Positions 8,843 to 19,312 of a stretch of 33,907 nucleotides of DNA are shown piece after piece. The translations under genes and the position numbers were made by a program. Position 1 is the first letter of the stretch. Each line of letters begins with the position of its first letter. The stretch lies in the NCBI GenBank assembly GCA_046262635.1, contig JBHEMK010000073.1, positions 1-33,907 of the forward strand, written 5' to 3'. Source of the stretch: JBHEMK01 sp046262635. GTDB lineage: Bacteria > Actinomycetota > Thermoleophilia > Gaiellales > Gaiellaceae. The notes below the pieces were generated by a model. That model made no database searches. It was not told the origin of the DNA and worked only from the letters and a program-made list of their open reading frames with translations.

Positions 8843-11907
<3,065 letters not shown>

Positions 11908-11915
<8 letters not shown>

Positions 11916-12942
11916 TCGCCACCTCCTCGACCCAGCTCTCGAGCAGGGGCCAGGCGTCGTGCGGCCCCGGTCCCGCCTCGGGATGGAACTGCAGCGAGCT
12001 CGCGCGCAGCGCCGGGAAGGAGAGGCCCTCGACCGTCCCGTCGTAGAGGGAGACGTGGGTCGCCTCCTCGGCATCACTCGGTGCGACCGCGAACCCGTGG
12101 TTTTGGCTCGTGACGAGTACACGGCCGGTCGATCGCGCGAGCACGGGATGGTTCGCGCCGCGGTGGCCGAACGGCAGCTTGAACGTGTCGTGGTCGGTCG
12201 CGAGTGCGAGCAGCTGGTGTCCGAGGCAGATCCCGAGGATCTCCGTGCGGCCGAGCAGCGCTCGAACGGCCGCGACCTCCTCGACGAGCGGCTCGGGGTC
12301 GCCGGGGCCGTTGGAGAGGACGACGCCGTCGTAGCCGGCGAGCTCGTCGACGTCGGCGTCGTGCGGGTAGACGGTCACCGCGGCTCCCGCCTGCGCGAGC
12401 CGGCGCAGAATCGATCGCTTGCAGCCGTAGTCGACGACCGCGACGCGGATCCGGCCCTCGTCGGTGTAGGTGAACGGTTCCTTCACCGACACCTCGCCCA
12501 CAAGCGCACGGCCTTCCATCGAGGGCTGTTCCTGTGCCGCCCGCACGGCCTCGTCGACCGAAGCGTCGCCGCCGACGGCGACCGCGCCCATCGCGCCGGT
12601 CTCGCGCAGCTTCAGGACGAGCGAGCGGGTGTCGATCCCGGAGAGCGCGACGACGCCACGTTCGTACAGCCAGTCGGTCCAGGCCGGGCCGCGCGCCTCC
12701 CGCATGAAGACGGCGCGCGCATGCGGTTTCCGCGACTCCGAGCGCTCGTCGGCGACACCGTAGTTGCCGACCATCGGCGCCGTGAAGCAGACGAGCTGCG
12801 CCGCGTAGCTCGGGTCGGTGACGACCTCCTGGTAGCCGGACATCGCGGTCGTGAAGACCGCCTCGCCGCAGGCGAAGCCCTCGGCCGCGACCGATTCTCC
12901 ACGGAAGACTGTCCCGTCCTCGAGCGCCATGAACCCCCTCAT
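11908..12942 (-). CDS. carA: Carbamoyl-phosphate synthase small (glutaminase) subunit
   Basis: A 344-residue subunit that hydrolyses glutamine and channels ammonia to CarB. The N-terminal CPSase domain has MALEDGTVFRGES and TTAMSGYQEVVTDPSY. The class I glutamine amidotransferase domain has ILGICLGHQLLALA with nucleophile Cys239, and LQFHPEAGPGPHDA with His320 and Glu322. Start choice: ATG at 12942 makes a 4-nt ATGA overlap with pyrC. The ATG at 12930 has GAGGGGG just upstream and gives MALEDG, the commonest family start, so 12930 is equally possible. Confidence 0.95.
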
Positions 12943-14213
12943 GCCGAGTGCACCAGCTTCCCCGCTGCGACCGTCATCTGCACTCTGCCCCTGAGCGTCT
13001 GGCCGAGCAGCCACGAGTTGGCCGAGCGGGAGCGGAAGGCTCCCTCGTCGACGCGCCAGGCGGGCCGCAGATCGAGCAGGACGAGGTTCGCCTGCGCTCC
13101 CACGGCCACCCGCGGCGGCTCGAGCCCGTAGATCCGTGCCGGGCCCGCGGACATGCGCTCGAGCAGCGTGCCGAGGTCGAGCAGACCCGGCTCGACGAGG
13201 CGGGTGTAGAGAACCGAGAACGCCGTCTCGAGGCCCGTGACGCCGAAGGGCGCCGCCTCGAATGGCACCTCCTTCTCGTGGCGGGCGTGTGGGGCATGAT
13301 CGGTGGCGATGGCCTGAATCGTGCCGTCTTTGAGCGCGGCGAGCAGCGCCGACCGATCGGTGTCCGCCCGCACCGGCGGGTTCATCTTCAGGTTCGGGTC
13401 GAGCGAGCGGACAGCCTCGTCGGTCAGGCAGAGGTGGTGCGGGGTGACCTCGGCGCTCGCCTCCACTCCGGCCGCCCGGGCCGCGCGCAGCGCCGCGACC
13501 GACTCGGCTGCCGAGAGGTGGAGCAGGTGGATCGGCTGCCCCTCGTAGCGGGCCAGCGCGAGGTCGCGCTCGACCATCACCGACTCGGCGACCGAGGGGT
13601 AGCCCGTGAAACCGAGCTCGGCTGAGACCGGGCCCTCGTGCATCTGGCCGCCTGTCGAGAGCGTCGGCTCCTCGCAGTGGAGCGCGAGACGCTTCCGCGC
13701 GTAGCCGCCGTACTGGAGCGCGCGCCGCATCAGGCCGGCGGAGACGACGGGCATTCCGTCGTCGGTGAAGCCGGCCGCGCCCGCATCGGCGAGCTCAGCC
13801 ATCTCGGTCAGCTCCGAGCCAGCCTGACCCTTGGTGATTGCGGCGAGAAAGGCCGTAGGCACCTCGGCCTCAGCCCTCGCCGTCTCGACCAGTGAGCCGA
13901 GCACGGATGCCGAGTCGACGACCGGGTCGGTGTTCGGCATCGCGACGATCGCGCAGTACCCGCCCGCGGCGGCGGCGGCGGTGCCGGTGGCGAGCGTCTC
14001 CTCGTCCTCGCGGCCCGGCGCGCGCAGATGGGCGTGCGGGTCAACGAACGCCGGGGCGAGCACGAAGCCGGTATCTCTCCCGGGCTCGATCCGCGCGATC
14101 ACGCCCCGCTCGACTGTGACCCGCAGGCAGGCGTCGATCCCGCGCGCGGGATCGACGACACGCCCCTCGATCACGAGGTCGTCGCGGCTGCCGTTCTTCC
14201 AGAAGAGACTCAT
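12939..14213 (-). CDS. pyrC: Dihydroorotase (class I)
   Basis: A 424-residue zinc amidohydrolase that closes carbamoyl aspartate to dihydroorotate. Metal ligands are visible: His60 and His62 in DPHAHLR, His179 in LALHCEE, His232 in HLLHLS, and Asp305 in ATDHAPHA. The GFTDDG loop (149-154) carries the bridging aspartate typical of class I enzymes. The last 30 residues include a strand ending in VAAGKLVHSA. The ATG at 14213 shares one base with the pyrB stop (TGATG) and has GGAGG 7 nt upstream. In several bacteria pyrB is followed by an inactive PyrC; here all ligands are intact, so this copy should be active. Confidence 0.95.
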   Translation of the reverse strand: MSLFWKNGSRDDLVIEGRVVDPARGIDACLRVTVERGVIARIEPGRDTGFVLAPAFVDPHAHLRAPGREDEETLATGTAAAAAGGYCAIVAMPNTDPVVDSASVLGSLVETARAEAEVPTAFLAAITKGQAGSELTEMAELADAGAAGFTDDGMPVVSAGLMRRALQYGGYARKRLALHCEEPTLSTGGQMHEGPVSAELGFTGYPSVAESVMVERDLALARYEGQPIHLLHLSAAESVAALRAARAAGVEASAEVTPHHLCLTDEAVRSLDPNLKMNPPVRADTDRSALLAALKDGTIQAIATDHAPHARHEKEVPFEAAPFGVTGLETAFSVLYTRLVEPGLLDLGTLLERMSAGPARIYGLEPPRVAVGAQANLVLLDLRPAWRVDEGAFRSRSANSWLLGQTLRGRVQMTVAAGKLVHSA

Positions 14214-15208
14214 CAGGCGACCTCCACCACGGCCGCCGCCTGCACTGGTACTGGCCCGCTCGTCAGCAGGTCGTAGAGCACGGCCATCCGGGTGACCAGG
14301 CCGGCCCGCACCTGCGTCTCGATCAGCGCATCCCGGTGGTCTGCGACGCGCGGGTCGATCTCGACCCCGCGGTTCATCGGGCCCGGGTGCATCACCTTCT
14401 GGCCGGGCCGCAGCCGCTCGGGCGTGATGCCCCAGCGTTCGGTGTACTCGCGCAGGCTCGGGACGTAGTTGGCGCCCGCGTCCATCCGCTCGCGCTGCAT
14501 CCGGAGGACGTAGACAACGTCGGCGTCGGCGATTGCGCCGATCTCGATCGTCGCCTCGCAGCCCATTGCCTCGATTCCTCGCGGGAGCAGCGCGGGCGGA
14601 CCGACGAGCGTGACGTGAACGCCCATCAGCCTGAGCGCCTGGATGAGCGAGCGGGCGACCCGGCTGTGTAGGACGTCGCCCACGATCGCGACGTGGAGGC
14701 CCTCGAGCCGGCCGAGCTCCTCGCAGATCGCATAGACGTCCAGCAGCGCCTGGGTCGGGTGCTGGTGCTTCCCGTCGCCCGCATTGACGATGTGGGCGCG
14801 CGTGACCCGCGCGACGAGCCCGGGTGCCCCGATCTGCGTGTGGCGGATCACGATCACGTCCGGGTCGTAGGCGCCGAGCGTCAGTGCGGTGTCCTTTAGC
14901 GACTCGCCCTTGTCCACCGACGAGCCCGCCGACTTGATCGACATCGTGTCCGCGGAGAGCCGCTTCGCCGCGAGCTCGAAGCTTGACGAGGTGCGCGTCG
15001 AGGACTCGTAGAAGAGGTTGACGACGAGCCGCCCTCTCAACGCGGGCAGCTTCTTAACCTCGCGCTCCAGCGACCGCTCGAACGTCCGCGCGGTCGCGAG
15101 CAAGCGCTCGACGTCGTCGCGTCCGATGTCCTGGATCGAGATGAAGTGCCGCCGCTCAGGCGGCGCGGGAGGACGCATGTCCTCTCCGATCACGCGTAGC
15201 TCAGCCAT
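14213..15208 (-). CDS. pyrB: Aspartate carbamoyltransferase catalytic subunit
   Basis: A 331-residue enzyme that forms carbamoyl aspartate from carbamoyl phosphate and aspartate. The carbamoyl phosphate site is FYESSTRTSSSFELA (about 66-80). GDGKHQHPTQALLD marks the second conserved site, and HPGPMNRGVEI is the aspartate-binding region. There is no pyrI regulatory subunit, as usual in actinobacteria. The ATG at 15208 overlaps the pyrR stop by 8 nt and has GAGGAG just upstream. The open frame continues further upstream inside pyrR, but that part is not homologous. Confidence 0.96.
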   Translation of the reverse strand: MAELRVIGEDMRPPAPPERRHFISIQDIGRDDVERLLATARTFERSLEREVKKLPALRGRLVVNLFYESSTRTSSSFELAAKRLSADTMSIKSAGSSVDKGESLKDTALTLGAYDPDVIVIRHTQIGAPGLVARVTRAHIVNAGDGKHQHPTQALLDVYAICEELGRLEGLHVAIVGDVLHSRVARSLIQALRLMGVHVTLVGPPALLPRGIEAMGCEATIEIGAIADADVVYVLRMQRERMDAGANYVPSLREYTERWGITPERLRPGQKVMHPGPMNRGVEIDPRVADHRDALIETQVRAGLVTRMAVLYDLLTSGPVPVQAAAVVEVA

Positions 15209-15788
15209 TGTGCTCCTCTTCAGCATTCGGGACGAGCAGGATCTGGTCGACCTCGTCGATCTCGACGAGCTGGACCTGGATCCGCTCGCCGCGCGAGGTG
15301 GGCAGGTTCTTGCCGACGTAGTCGGGGCGGATCGGCAGCTCACGATGACCACGGTCGACGAGGCACCCGAGCTGGACGCGTGCCGGGCGGCCGTAGTCGA
15401 ATAGCGACTCGATCGCAGCCCGGATCGTCCGTCCGGTGTAGAGCACGTCGTCGACGAGGACGCACGTCCGGCCCTCGAGCGGGAAGTCGAGCGCCGTCGA
15501 GCGGACGACGGGCTGTGCGTGCAGCGGCGCCTGGCCGCCGCGCACCTGGACGTCGTCGCGGTGGAAGGTGATGTCCACGGCGCCGAAGGCGGGGGCCGCG
15601 CCTGCCCGCTCCTCGATCAGCCGGCGCAGGCGCTGGGCGAGCGGAACGCCGCGGGTGTGAATCCCGACGAGCGCGACCCGATCGAGCTCGGGGTTGCCCT
15701 CGATGATCTCGTGCGCGATCCGCGAGAGCGTCCGGGCGATCGCGTCGGCGTCGAGAAGGACCTTTCCCGGAGCCTCCACCGCGCTCAC
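15201..15788 (-). CDS. pyrR: PyrR: pyr mRNA-binding regulator / uracil phosphoribosyltransferase
   Basis: A 195-residue type I phosphoribosyltransferase-fold protein. The PRPP loop is VLVDDVLYTGRT at 110-121; GIHTRGVPLAQRL and the flexible loop DITFHRDDV (about 72-80) are also typical. PyrR senses UMP/UTP versus PRPP, binds a hairpin in pyr mRNA and lowers expression of the operon; many also have uracil phosphoribosyltransferase activity. The GTG start at 15788 has no ribosome binding site of its own. It overlaps the stop of an upstream 14-codon ORF as GTGA, so translation probably depends on that leader ORF. It is the first gene of the operon. Confidence 0.94.
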   Translation of the reverse strand: MSAVEAPGKVLLDADAIARTLSRIAHEIIEGNPELDRVALVGIHTRGVPLAQRLRRLIEERAGAAPAFGAVDITFHRDDVQVRGGQAPLHAQPVVRSTALDFPLEGRTCVLVDDVLYTGRTIRAAIESLFDYGRPARVQLGCLVDRGHRELPIRPDYVGKNLPTSRGERIQVQLVEIDEVDQILLVPNAEEEHNG

Positions 15789-15829
15789 GGCGCGGGCAAG
15801 ATCGACGGGTTCGGGGCGTGCATCGTCAT
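15785..15829 (-). CDS. Putative pyr leader peptide (14 codons)
   Basis: ATG at 15829 opens a 14-codon frame, MTMHAPNPSILPAP, whose stop codon TGA overlaps the pyrR start as GTGA. AAGGAG lies 4 nt before the ATG and is the only strong ribosome binding site near pyrR. The PyrR-type hairpin ends 1 nt before that site. I infer that ribosomes load here and pass to pyrR, so that blocking this site would turn off pyrR translation. The peptide itself need not have a function. Confidence 0.6.
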   Translation of the reverse strand: MTMHAPNPSILPAP

Positions 15830-15840
15830 TCGACTCCTTC

Positions 15841-15858
15841 CCGGCCTCGCTGGGCCGG
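15841..15858 (-). promoter_or_regulatory. PyrR-binding hairpin in the pyr leader
   Basis: The minus-strand RNA CCGGCCCAGCGAGGCCGG forms a 6-bp GC stem around the loop CAGCGA. Positions 15853-15845 read CCAGCGAGG, an exact match to the CCNGNGAGG core of known PyrR-binding loops. The hairpin ends 1 nt before the AAGGAG ribosome binding site of the leader ORF, so PyrR bound here would be expected to hide that site. This is the layout described for mycobacterial translational repression, not the Bacillus attenuator. No U-tract terminator follows. Confidence 0.72.
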
Positions 15859-15876
15859 CGTTAAAGGGGTTCGTGT

Positions 15877-15899
15877 CCGGACGACCCTAACGGGTCCGG
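15877..15899 (-). other. Second inverted repeat in the pyr leader region
   Basis: On the minus strand CCGG-ACCC-GTTA-GGGT-(CGT)-CCGG can fold as a hairpin with a 3-nt bulge, or as CCGGAC/GTCCGG with an open loop. It lies 19 nt upstream of the PyrR-type hairpin and just after the end of the upstream disrupted ORF. It may be a weak terminator for that gene or an alternative leader structure. It has no U-tract. Confidence 0.35.
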
Positions 15900-16248
15900 C
15901 GGACGGCGGGCCTCACGGGCAGGTGCTGGGCTTCTTGACGGCGCAGCCCCGCCGATCCCCGCGGCTCCGGCGTCCCGCTGACGAATAGGTCGGCGAGCGC
16001 GGGCCAGCGGCTGGCCTGAAACGCAAGCAAGCCCCGGCAGGAGGGCGCCGATGCGTTGGCGGCACGAGCCTTTCGACGGCCTCCCCGCTTTCGCGGGCAA
16101 ACGCGCGGCGAGCGGCGGCGACCCCGGCCCAAACGAGGCAGCAGTCCGGGAGGCCCAGCGCTCCAAGCGCCTCCACACGGGCCCATCCGGGCCCCGGGCC
16201 GGGCACACGGCGCACGAGCTCTGCGACCGTATCCACTCCGGCCGGCAC
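15887..16248 (-). pseudogene. Small unknown ORF, apparently frameshifted
   Basis: GTG at 16248 overlaps the methyltransferase stop (TAGTG) and opens VPAGVDTVAELVRRVPGPGP, then WARVEALGALGLPDCCLVWAG up to about 16060. This stretch looks like coding sequence with normal codon choice. After it, this frame becomes arginine- and serine-rich (stop at 15913), while a neighbouring frame reads GLLAFQASRWPALADLFVSG and runs to a stop at 15887. The picture fits one gene of about 120 residues with a frameshift near 16040-16060. I do not recognise the family. It is either a decayed gene or a sequencing error; alternatively only the 111-codon frame is real. Confidence 0.35.
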
Positions 16249-16880
16249 TAGTCAGCGCGCCGGTCGGCAGCGAGGAGCAGCCACTCGAGCCTGACCTCGA
16301 CGACGTCGGGCAACTCCAGCTCCGCCTGCTCGGTGCCCGCCGCGATCTCATCGGCGCCAAGCAGGTCGAACGTCGAGATGTGCCGACCGCGGATCCGCTC
16401 CAACGCAGTCCTCCGGTCGATCGTTGAGACCTGGCTTAGTCGCTCCAACTGCAGGCTCGCGAAGCCCGCCTCTTCCACCTCCCTGGGCAGCGACTCGGGG
16501 AACCGAGCGCGGTCGATCTCCTCCAGCGACGGGAAGAACCGGTTCAGCCAAAAGCCGGTGAAGTGGCTCGGATCGAAGGTCGCGAGCACGAGCCGCCCGC
16601 CCCGGACGAGGACGCGGCGCGCCTCCGCAAAAGCGCGTGGCCGGTCGACCAGATGGACGACGAGACGCATCACGACGCGCTCGAACCACGCGTCCTTGAA
16701 AGGAAGCCGCTCGGCGCTGCCGACCTTGACGCCGACGCCCTCGGGCACGCGACCGCGGGCGACCTCGAGCATCTGGGGCGACGGATCCACGGCCCAGACC
16801 CTGCAGGCGTCTCGGTCGGCGAGCGCGGCGGCGAGCGCCCCCGTGCCGGCGCCAAGATCGAGGACGCGGCACCCCCGCAA
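16248..16880 (-). CDS. SAM-dependent class I methyltransferase
   Basis: Motif I is VLDLGAGTGALAAALADR, followed by VDPSPQMLEVARGRVPEGV, the LPFKDAWFERVVMRLVVHLV acidic/post region and RRVLVRGGRLVLATFDPSHF. This is a methyltransferase of the UbiE/Methyltransf_11 type; the substrate is unknown. Only a TTG at 16880 is available as an accepted start, which cuts immediately before motif I. Coding-like sequence in the same frame (GLRAARYDELRPVDDNW and so on) continues upstream to about 16976 without any ATG, GTG or TTG before a stop near 17010. The true protein is probably about 28 residues longer, for example from CTG at 16964. Confidence 0.82.
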   Translation of the reverse strand: MRGCRVLDLGAGTGALAAALADRDACRVWAVDPSPQMLEVARGRVPEGVGVKVGSAERLPFKDAWFERVVMRLVVHLVDRPRAFAEARRVLVRGGRLVLATFDPSHFTGFWLNRFFPSLEEIDRARFPESLPREVEEAGFASLQLERLSQVSTIDRRTALERIRGRHISTFDLLGADEIAAGTEQAELELPDVVEVRLEWLLLAADRRAD

Positions 16881-16977
16881 GTCGCCGAGCCGGACAAGGG
16901 CCTCGTACAGCTCGAGCCAGTTGTCGTCGACCGGCCGCAGCTCGTCGTAGCGAGCCGCGCGCAGGCCGAAGTCGGGG

Positions 16978-17190
16978 CTACGGGTCGGAGATGAGATCGT
17001 CGGGCTCGGTCAGCGCCTCGATCGCGTCCTGAGCATCCTCGAGCGAGGATTCAGGAACGATCACGCTCAGCGCGTCGTCCTCGGGCGCGGTCTTGAGCTC
17101 CGACTCGATCCCTGCGTTGCGCAGGATCTCCTGGATCTCCTCGGCTTCGGCGACGTCGCCCGCGACGGCGACCTGGACCATGCGCGTCAT
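16978..17190 (-). CDS. DUF2007-family small protein (putative signal-transducing)
   Basis: A 70-residue acidic protein, MTRMVQVAVAGDVAEAEEIQ followed by EILRNAGIESELK, matching the DUF2007 (PF09413) fold, in which a short alpha/beta unit handles 'levels' of a ligand or acts as a PII-like fragment. The function is not established. The ATG at 17190 overlaps the RNase Z stop as ATGA. A second Met at residue 4 (17181) is possible. It ends just before the methyltransferase, so rnz, this gene and the methyltransferase probably form one transcript. Confidence 0.82.
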   Translation of the reverse strand: MTRMVQVAVAGDVAEAEEIQEILRNAGIESELKTAPEDDALSVIVPESSLEDAQDAIEALTEPDDLISDP

Positions 17191-18170
17191 TGCGTGGCGG
17201 ATGATACGGGTTCCTCGCGACGGTGCCGCGCACCGTTCCTGACGAGCTGCGGCGCCCCACGCTCCGCGAAGGGCACCTCAACGACATCGAAGTCGCGCGG
17301 GACGACCGTCTCCGGGAAGATCCCACAGGCCTCGCGGGCGAGCTCCGGGCCGAAGTAGCGGGTCGAGACATGGGTCAGCGCGAGCAGCGTCACGCCGGCC
17401 GCTCGCGCGACTCCGGCGGCGTCGGCGGCGGTCGAGTGGTGCGTTTCCCTAGCCCGGTCGCGCTCCTCCTCGGCGAAGGTCGCCTCGTGGACGAGCAGGT
17501 CGGCTCGGCGCGCGGCCTCAGCCACGGTTTCGGCGGGTGCCGTGTCGCCCGTGATCACGACCTTGCGGCCCGGGCGCGACTCCCCGAGCACGGCGTCCGG
17601 GGTAATGACGCGGCCGTCCGTCAGCGTCACGGGCGCGCCGCCCTGCAGCAGCCCCCGCTCCGGGCCGGAGGGGACGCCAAGCGCATTCGCAGCAGCGACG
17701 TCGAAGCGGCCTGGCCGCCGCTCCTCGACGAGCGCGTAGCCCACGGCAGCGCTGCCGTGCGAAACGGCGAAGACCTCGAGGCGGTACCCGTTGCGGTCAA
17801 CCCGGTCGCCCGGCTGCAGCTCGACGAGCTCGAGCTCGTAGGTGAGACGCCCGAAGACGCGCCGCAGCGCCCCGAACAGATCGCGTAGACCCGGAGGTCC
17901 GTAGACCGTCAGCGGCAGCTCCCGCCCTCGCAGCGAGAACGTCTTCAGCATCCCCGGCAGCCCGAGAAAATGGTCGGCGTGGTAATGCGTCAAGAAGACC
18001 TCGCGCAGCTCTACGAGGCCGACGGAGGAGCGCAAGAGCTGCCGCTGAGTCCCCTCGGCGCAGTCGAACAGCAGCCGCTCACCCCCGCGGCGCACGAGCA
18101 CCGCGGCGGGGGCGCGCCGGGCCGTCGGCATCGAGGCAGAGGTGCCGAGGAAGACGACTTCGAGATCCAC
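17187..18170 (-). CDS. rnz: Ribonuclease Z (metallo-beta-lactamase fold tRNA 3' processing)
   Basis: A 327-residue zinc endonuclease that trims the 3' trailer of tRNA precursors. This matters here because neither tRNA in the window encodes CCA. The metal motif is THYHADHFLGLPG (61-73; His62, His64, Asp66, His67). Further ligands are His at about 135 (VSHGSAAVGYAL), ITGDTAP, LVHEATF and the HHSTA / LTHVSTRY motifs of the RNase Z branch. The start is GTG at 18170. TAGAAT lies 6 nt upstream, so the mRNA is probably leaderless. Confidence 0.92.
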   Translation of the reverse strand: MDLEVVFLGTSASMPTARRAPAAVLVRRGGERLLFDCAEGTQRQLLRSSVGLVELREVFLTHYHADHFLGLPGMLKTFSLRGRELPLTVYGPPGLRDLFGALRRVFGRLTYELELVELQPGDRVDRNGYRLEVFAVSHGSAAVGYALVEERRPGRFDVAAANALGVPSGPERGLLQGGAPVTLTDGRVITPDAVLGESRPGRKVVITGDTAPAETVAEAARRADLLVHEATFAEEERDRARETHHSTAADAAGVARAAGVTLLALTHVSTRYFGPELAREACGIFPETVVPRDFDVVEVPFAERGAPQLVRNGARHRREEPVSSATQ

Positions 18171-18176
18171 CTGAGG

Positions 18177-18182
18177 ATTCTA
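18177..18182 (-). promoter_or_regulatory. Probable -10 element of rnz
   Basis: Minus-strand TAGAAT (5 of 6 matches to TATAAT) ends 6 nt before the rnz GTG, placing transcription start at or next to the start codon. No good -35 box is visible at 16-18 nt. The hexamer also contains the first bases of a stop codon of the open frame on the other side. Confidence 0.4.
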
Positions 18183-18577
18183 GGTTCGGCAGCTTAAGCG
18201 GCGTGGCCCGCGGCGGTACCGCCAGGCGAGGTTGTGACTGGGGGCGAGACGAACACGCTCGATGACGACGGGCTCCGTCCGCCCGCAGGCGGTCGAGTCG
18301 AAGGGCGGCTCCCGCATGTGCTCAGGGATGGCGTCCCGTCCGAGGTTCGTGCGCGGCGACCGGATCGCGGTCCGTACGAACGGGATCGCCGGATCCGCCG
18401 GTCGCTCCAGGTCGAGCCGGCATCGTCTCCGGGGCGCGTGCGCCGATGCTTCTCCTTGGCCGCACGAACCGCGGCCGGGGGCAAAGCGGTCAACCTTTCA
18501 AGTCGACGCCGGCCCGGTCGGACCGGCGACGTTTCGGCGCGGGGACATCGGCGGCGTCGCATCGTAGGATCTGCGGC
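18183..18577. other. Intergenic stretch without a supported gene
   Basis: About 400 nt between the divergent genes rnz and the SnoaL-like gene. A minus-strand frame (about 18504 to 18180) is open and contains fairly protein-like sequence (RTAIRSPRTNLGRDA, PVVIERVRLAPSHNLAWR), but it lacks a normal start apart from an internal ATG near 18320 and has no recognisable domain. A decayed gene is possible. The right end holds the promoter of the plus-strand gene. Confidence 0.4.
18548..18576 (+). promoter_or_regulatory. Probable promoter of the SnoaL-like gene
   Basis: GGGACA, a 17-nt spacer and TAGGAT are followed by 7 nt and the ATG at 18578. The spacing suggests a leaderless transcript. Matches to consensus are 4 of 6 in each box, so this is a moderate call. 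Confidence 0.4.
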
Positions 18578-19030
18578 ATGGCCGGCGAGGCGATTCTCGA
18601 GCTCTACCGGCGCGAGGTGACCCCGGAGGTCTACGCCGAGATCCGGGAGCTCTACAAGCGGCACTCGCTCGCCGAGGACGCGCGCGACCTGCCCGGCCTG
18701 ATCTCCACGCTGACTCCAGATTGCGTGTACGAGCTCGTGGGGAGCGGCCACCGCTGGGAGGGCCACGAGGGCGCAACCTGCTTCTACATCGGCCTGCTTG
18801 CGGCCTTTCCCGACATCAGGTTCGACCTGACCGACATCGTGATCGGGCCGCAGGGGGTCTGCGAGGAGGCCGATGTCGGTGCGACGCACGAGGGCGAGTG
18901 GCTCGGGCAGCCTCCTACCGGAAAGCGCCTCTCCTGGAAGGTCGTGATCTTCTTCCCCTGGGATCAGGATCACCGGCTCTTCCGCGGCGAGAAGATCTAC
19001 ACCTCGGGTCTCCCCGTCCCTGCAGCCTAG
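18578..19030 (+). CDS. SnoaL-like / NTF2-fold ester cyclase family protein
   Basis: A 150-residue soluble protein starting MAGEAILELYRREVTPEVYA. The central part ALAEDARDLP-type helix, LISTLTPDCVYEL, WEGHEGATCFYIGLLAAFPD and IRFDLTDIVIG fits the SnoaL-like polyketide cyclase branch of the NTF2 superfamily, a small cone-shaped fold that binds hydrophobic ligands. Many such proteins are not cyclases, and the ligand here is unknown. The ATG at 18578 is chosen because the frame upstream is not homologous and a -10-like box sits 7 nt before it. It converges on the LysM gene, with the two stop codons overlapping (19027-19030). Confidence 0.8.
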   Translation: MAGEAILELYRREVTPEVYAEIRELYKRHSLAEDARDLPGLISTLTPDCVYELVGSGHRWEGHEGATCFYIGLLAAFPDIRFDLTDIVIGPQGVCEEADVGATHEGEWLGQPPTGKRLSWKVVIFFPWDQDHRLFRGEKIYTSGLPVPAA

Positions 19031-19275
19031 GGAGCCGGCAGCACAAGCCTCTGACCGGGCCGCAGGAGTGCCGGCCCGGTCAGATGGTTTCGGCGCTCGA
19101 GCTTCCAGATCCCCTCGCGCGGGTCGCCTGCATAGTGGTGCGCGGCGATCGACCAGAGCGTGTCGGACGGCCTGACGAGGTAGATCTGCTCACGCCCCGC
19201 ACCGTGCGACGTGCGCGTCATGAAGCCGACGGCGAACGCGACGACAAGCAGAATCATGACGATTTTTACGAACAT
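19027..19275 (-). CDS. Small membrane-anchored LysM protein, probable SOS-induced cell-division inhibitor
   Basis: An 82-residue protein with a single membrane segment (about residues 4-20, VKIVMILLVVAFAVGF) and a LysM peptidoglycan-binding domain (31-80; YLVRPSDTLWSIAAHHYAGD ... LRPGQRLVLP). This layout is that of YneA of Bacillus and Rv2719c-type proteins of mycobacteria, which block septation during DNA damage. Two LexA-type SOS boxes lie in its promoter and over the start codon, which supports that role. lexA, usually adjacent, is not in this window. ATG at 19275 is taken; a second Met at residue 7 (19257) is possible. Identity as a division inhibitor is inference from architecture and regulation. 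Confidence 0.85.
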   Translation of the reverse strand: MFVKIVMILLVVAFAVGFMTRTSHGAGREQIYLVRPSDTLWSIAAHHYAGDPREGIWKLERRNHLTGPALLRPGQRLVLPAP

Positions 19276-19282
19276 GTGTTCG
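19269..19282. promoter_or_regulatory. LexA-binding SOS box 2 (over start codon)
   Basis: CGAACATGTGTTCG matches the same LexA consensus and covers the predicted transcription start and the ATG at 19275. Its centre is 24 bp from that of box 1, about two helical turns, so two LexA dimers could bind on nearly the same face. Confidence 0.8.
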
Positions 19283-19283
19283 C

Positions 19284-19312
19284 ATGGTATGGCGAACGCA
19301 CGTTCGTGTCAA
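19284..19312 (-). promoter_or_regulatory. Promoter of the LysM gene with embedded SOS box
   Basis: Minus strand: TTGACA (19312-19307), exactly 17 nt, TACCAT (19289-19284), then 8 nt to the ATG. The -35 box is a perfect match and contains the stop codon of the phosphoesterase gene. The expected transcription start falls at or within 2 nt of the ATG, so the mRNA is probably leaderless. The 17-nt spacer is largely filled by the SOS box at 19293-19306. Confidence 0.75.
19293..19306. promoter_or_regulatory. LexA-binding SOS box 1 (promoter spacer)
   Basis: CGAACGCACGTTCG is a near-perfect palindrome matching the Gram-positive/actinobacterial LexA site CGAAC-N4-GTTC/G. It lies between the -35 and -10 boxes, where a bound repressor would block polymerase. 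Confidence 0.8.

Noticed and set aside
18194..18973. 259-codon minus-strand frame
   Set aside because: Its first two thirds lie antisense to the SnoaL-like gene, which has good family features; the rest is Arg/Ser-rich.
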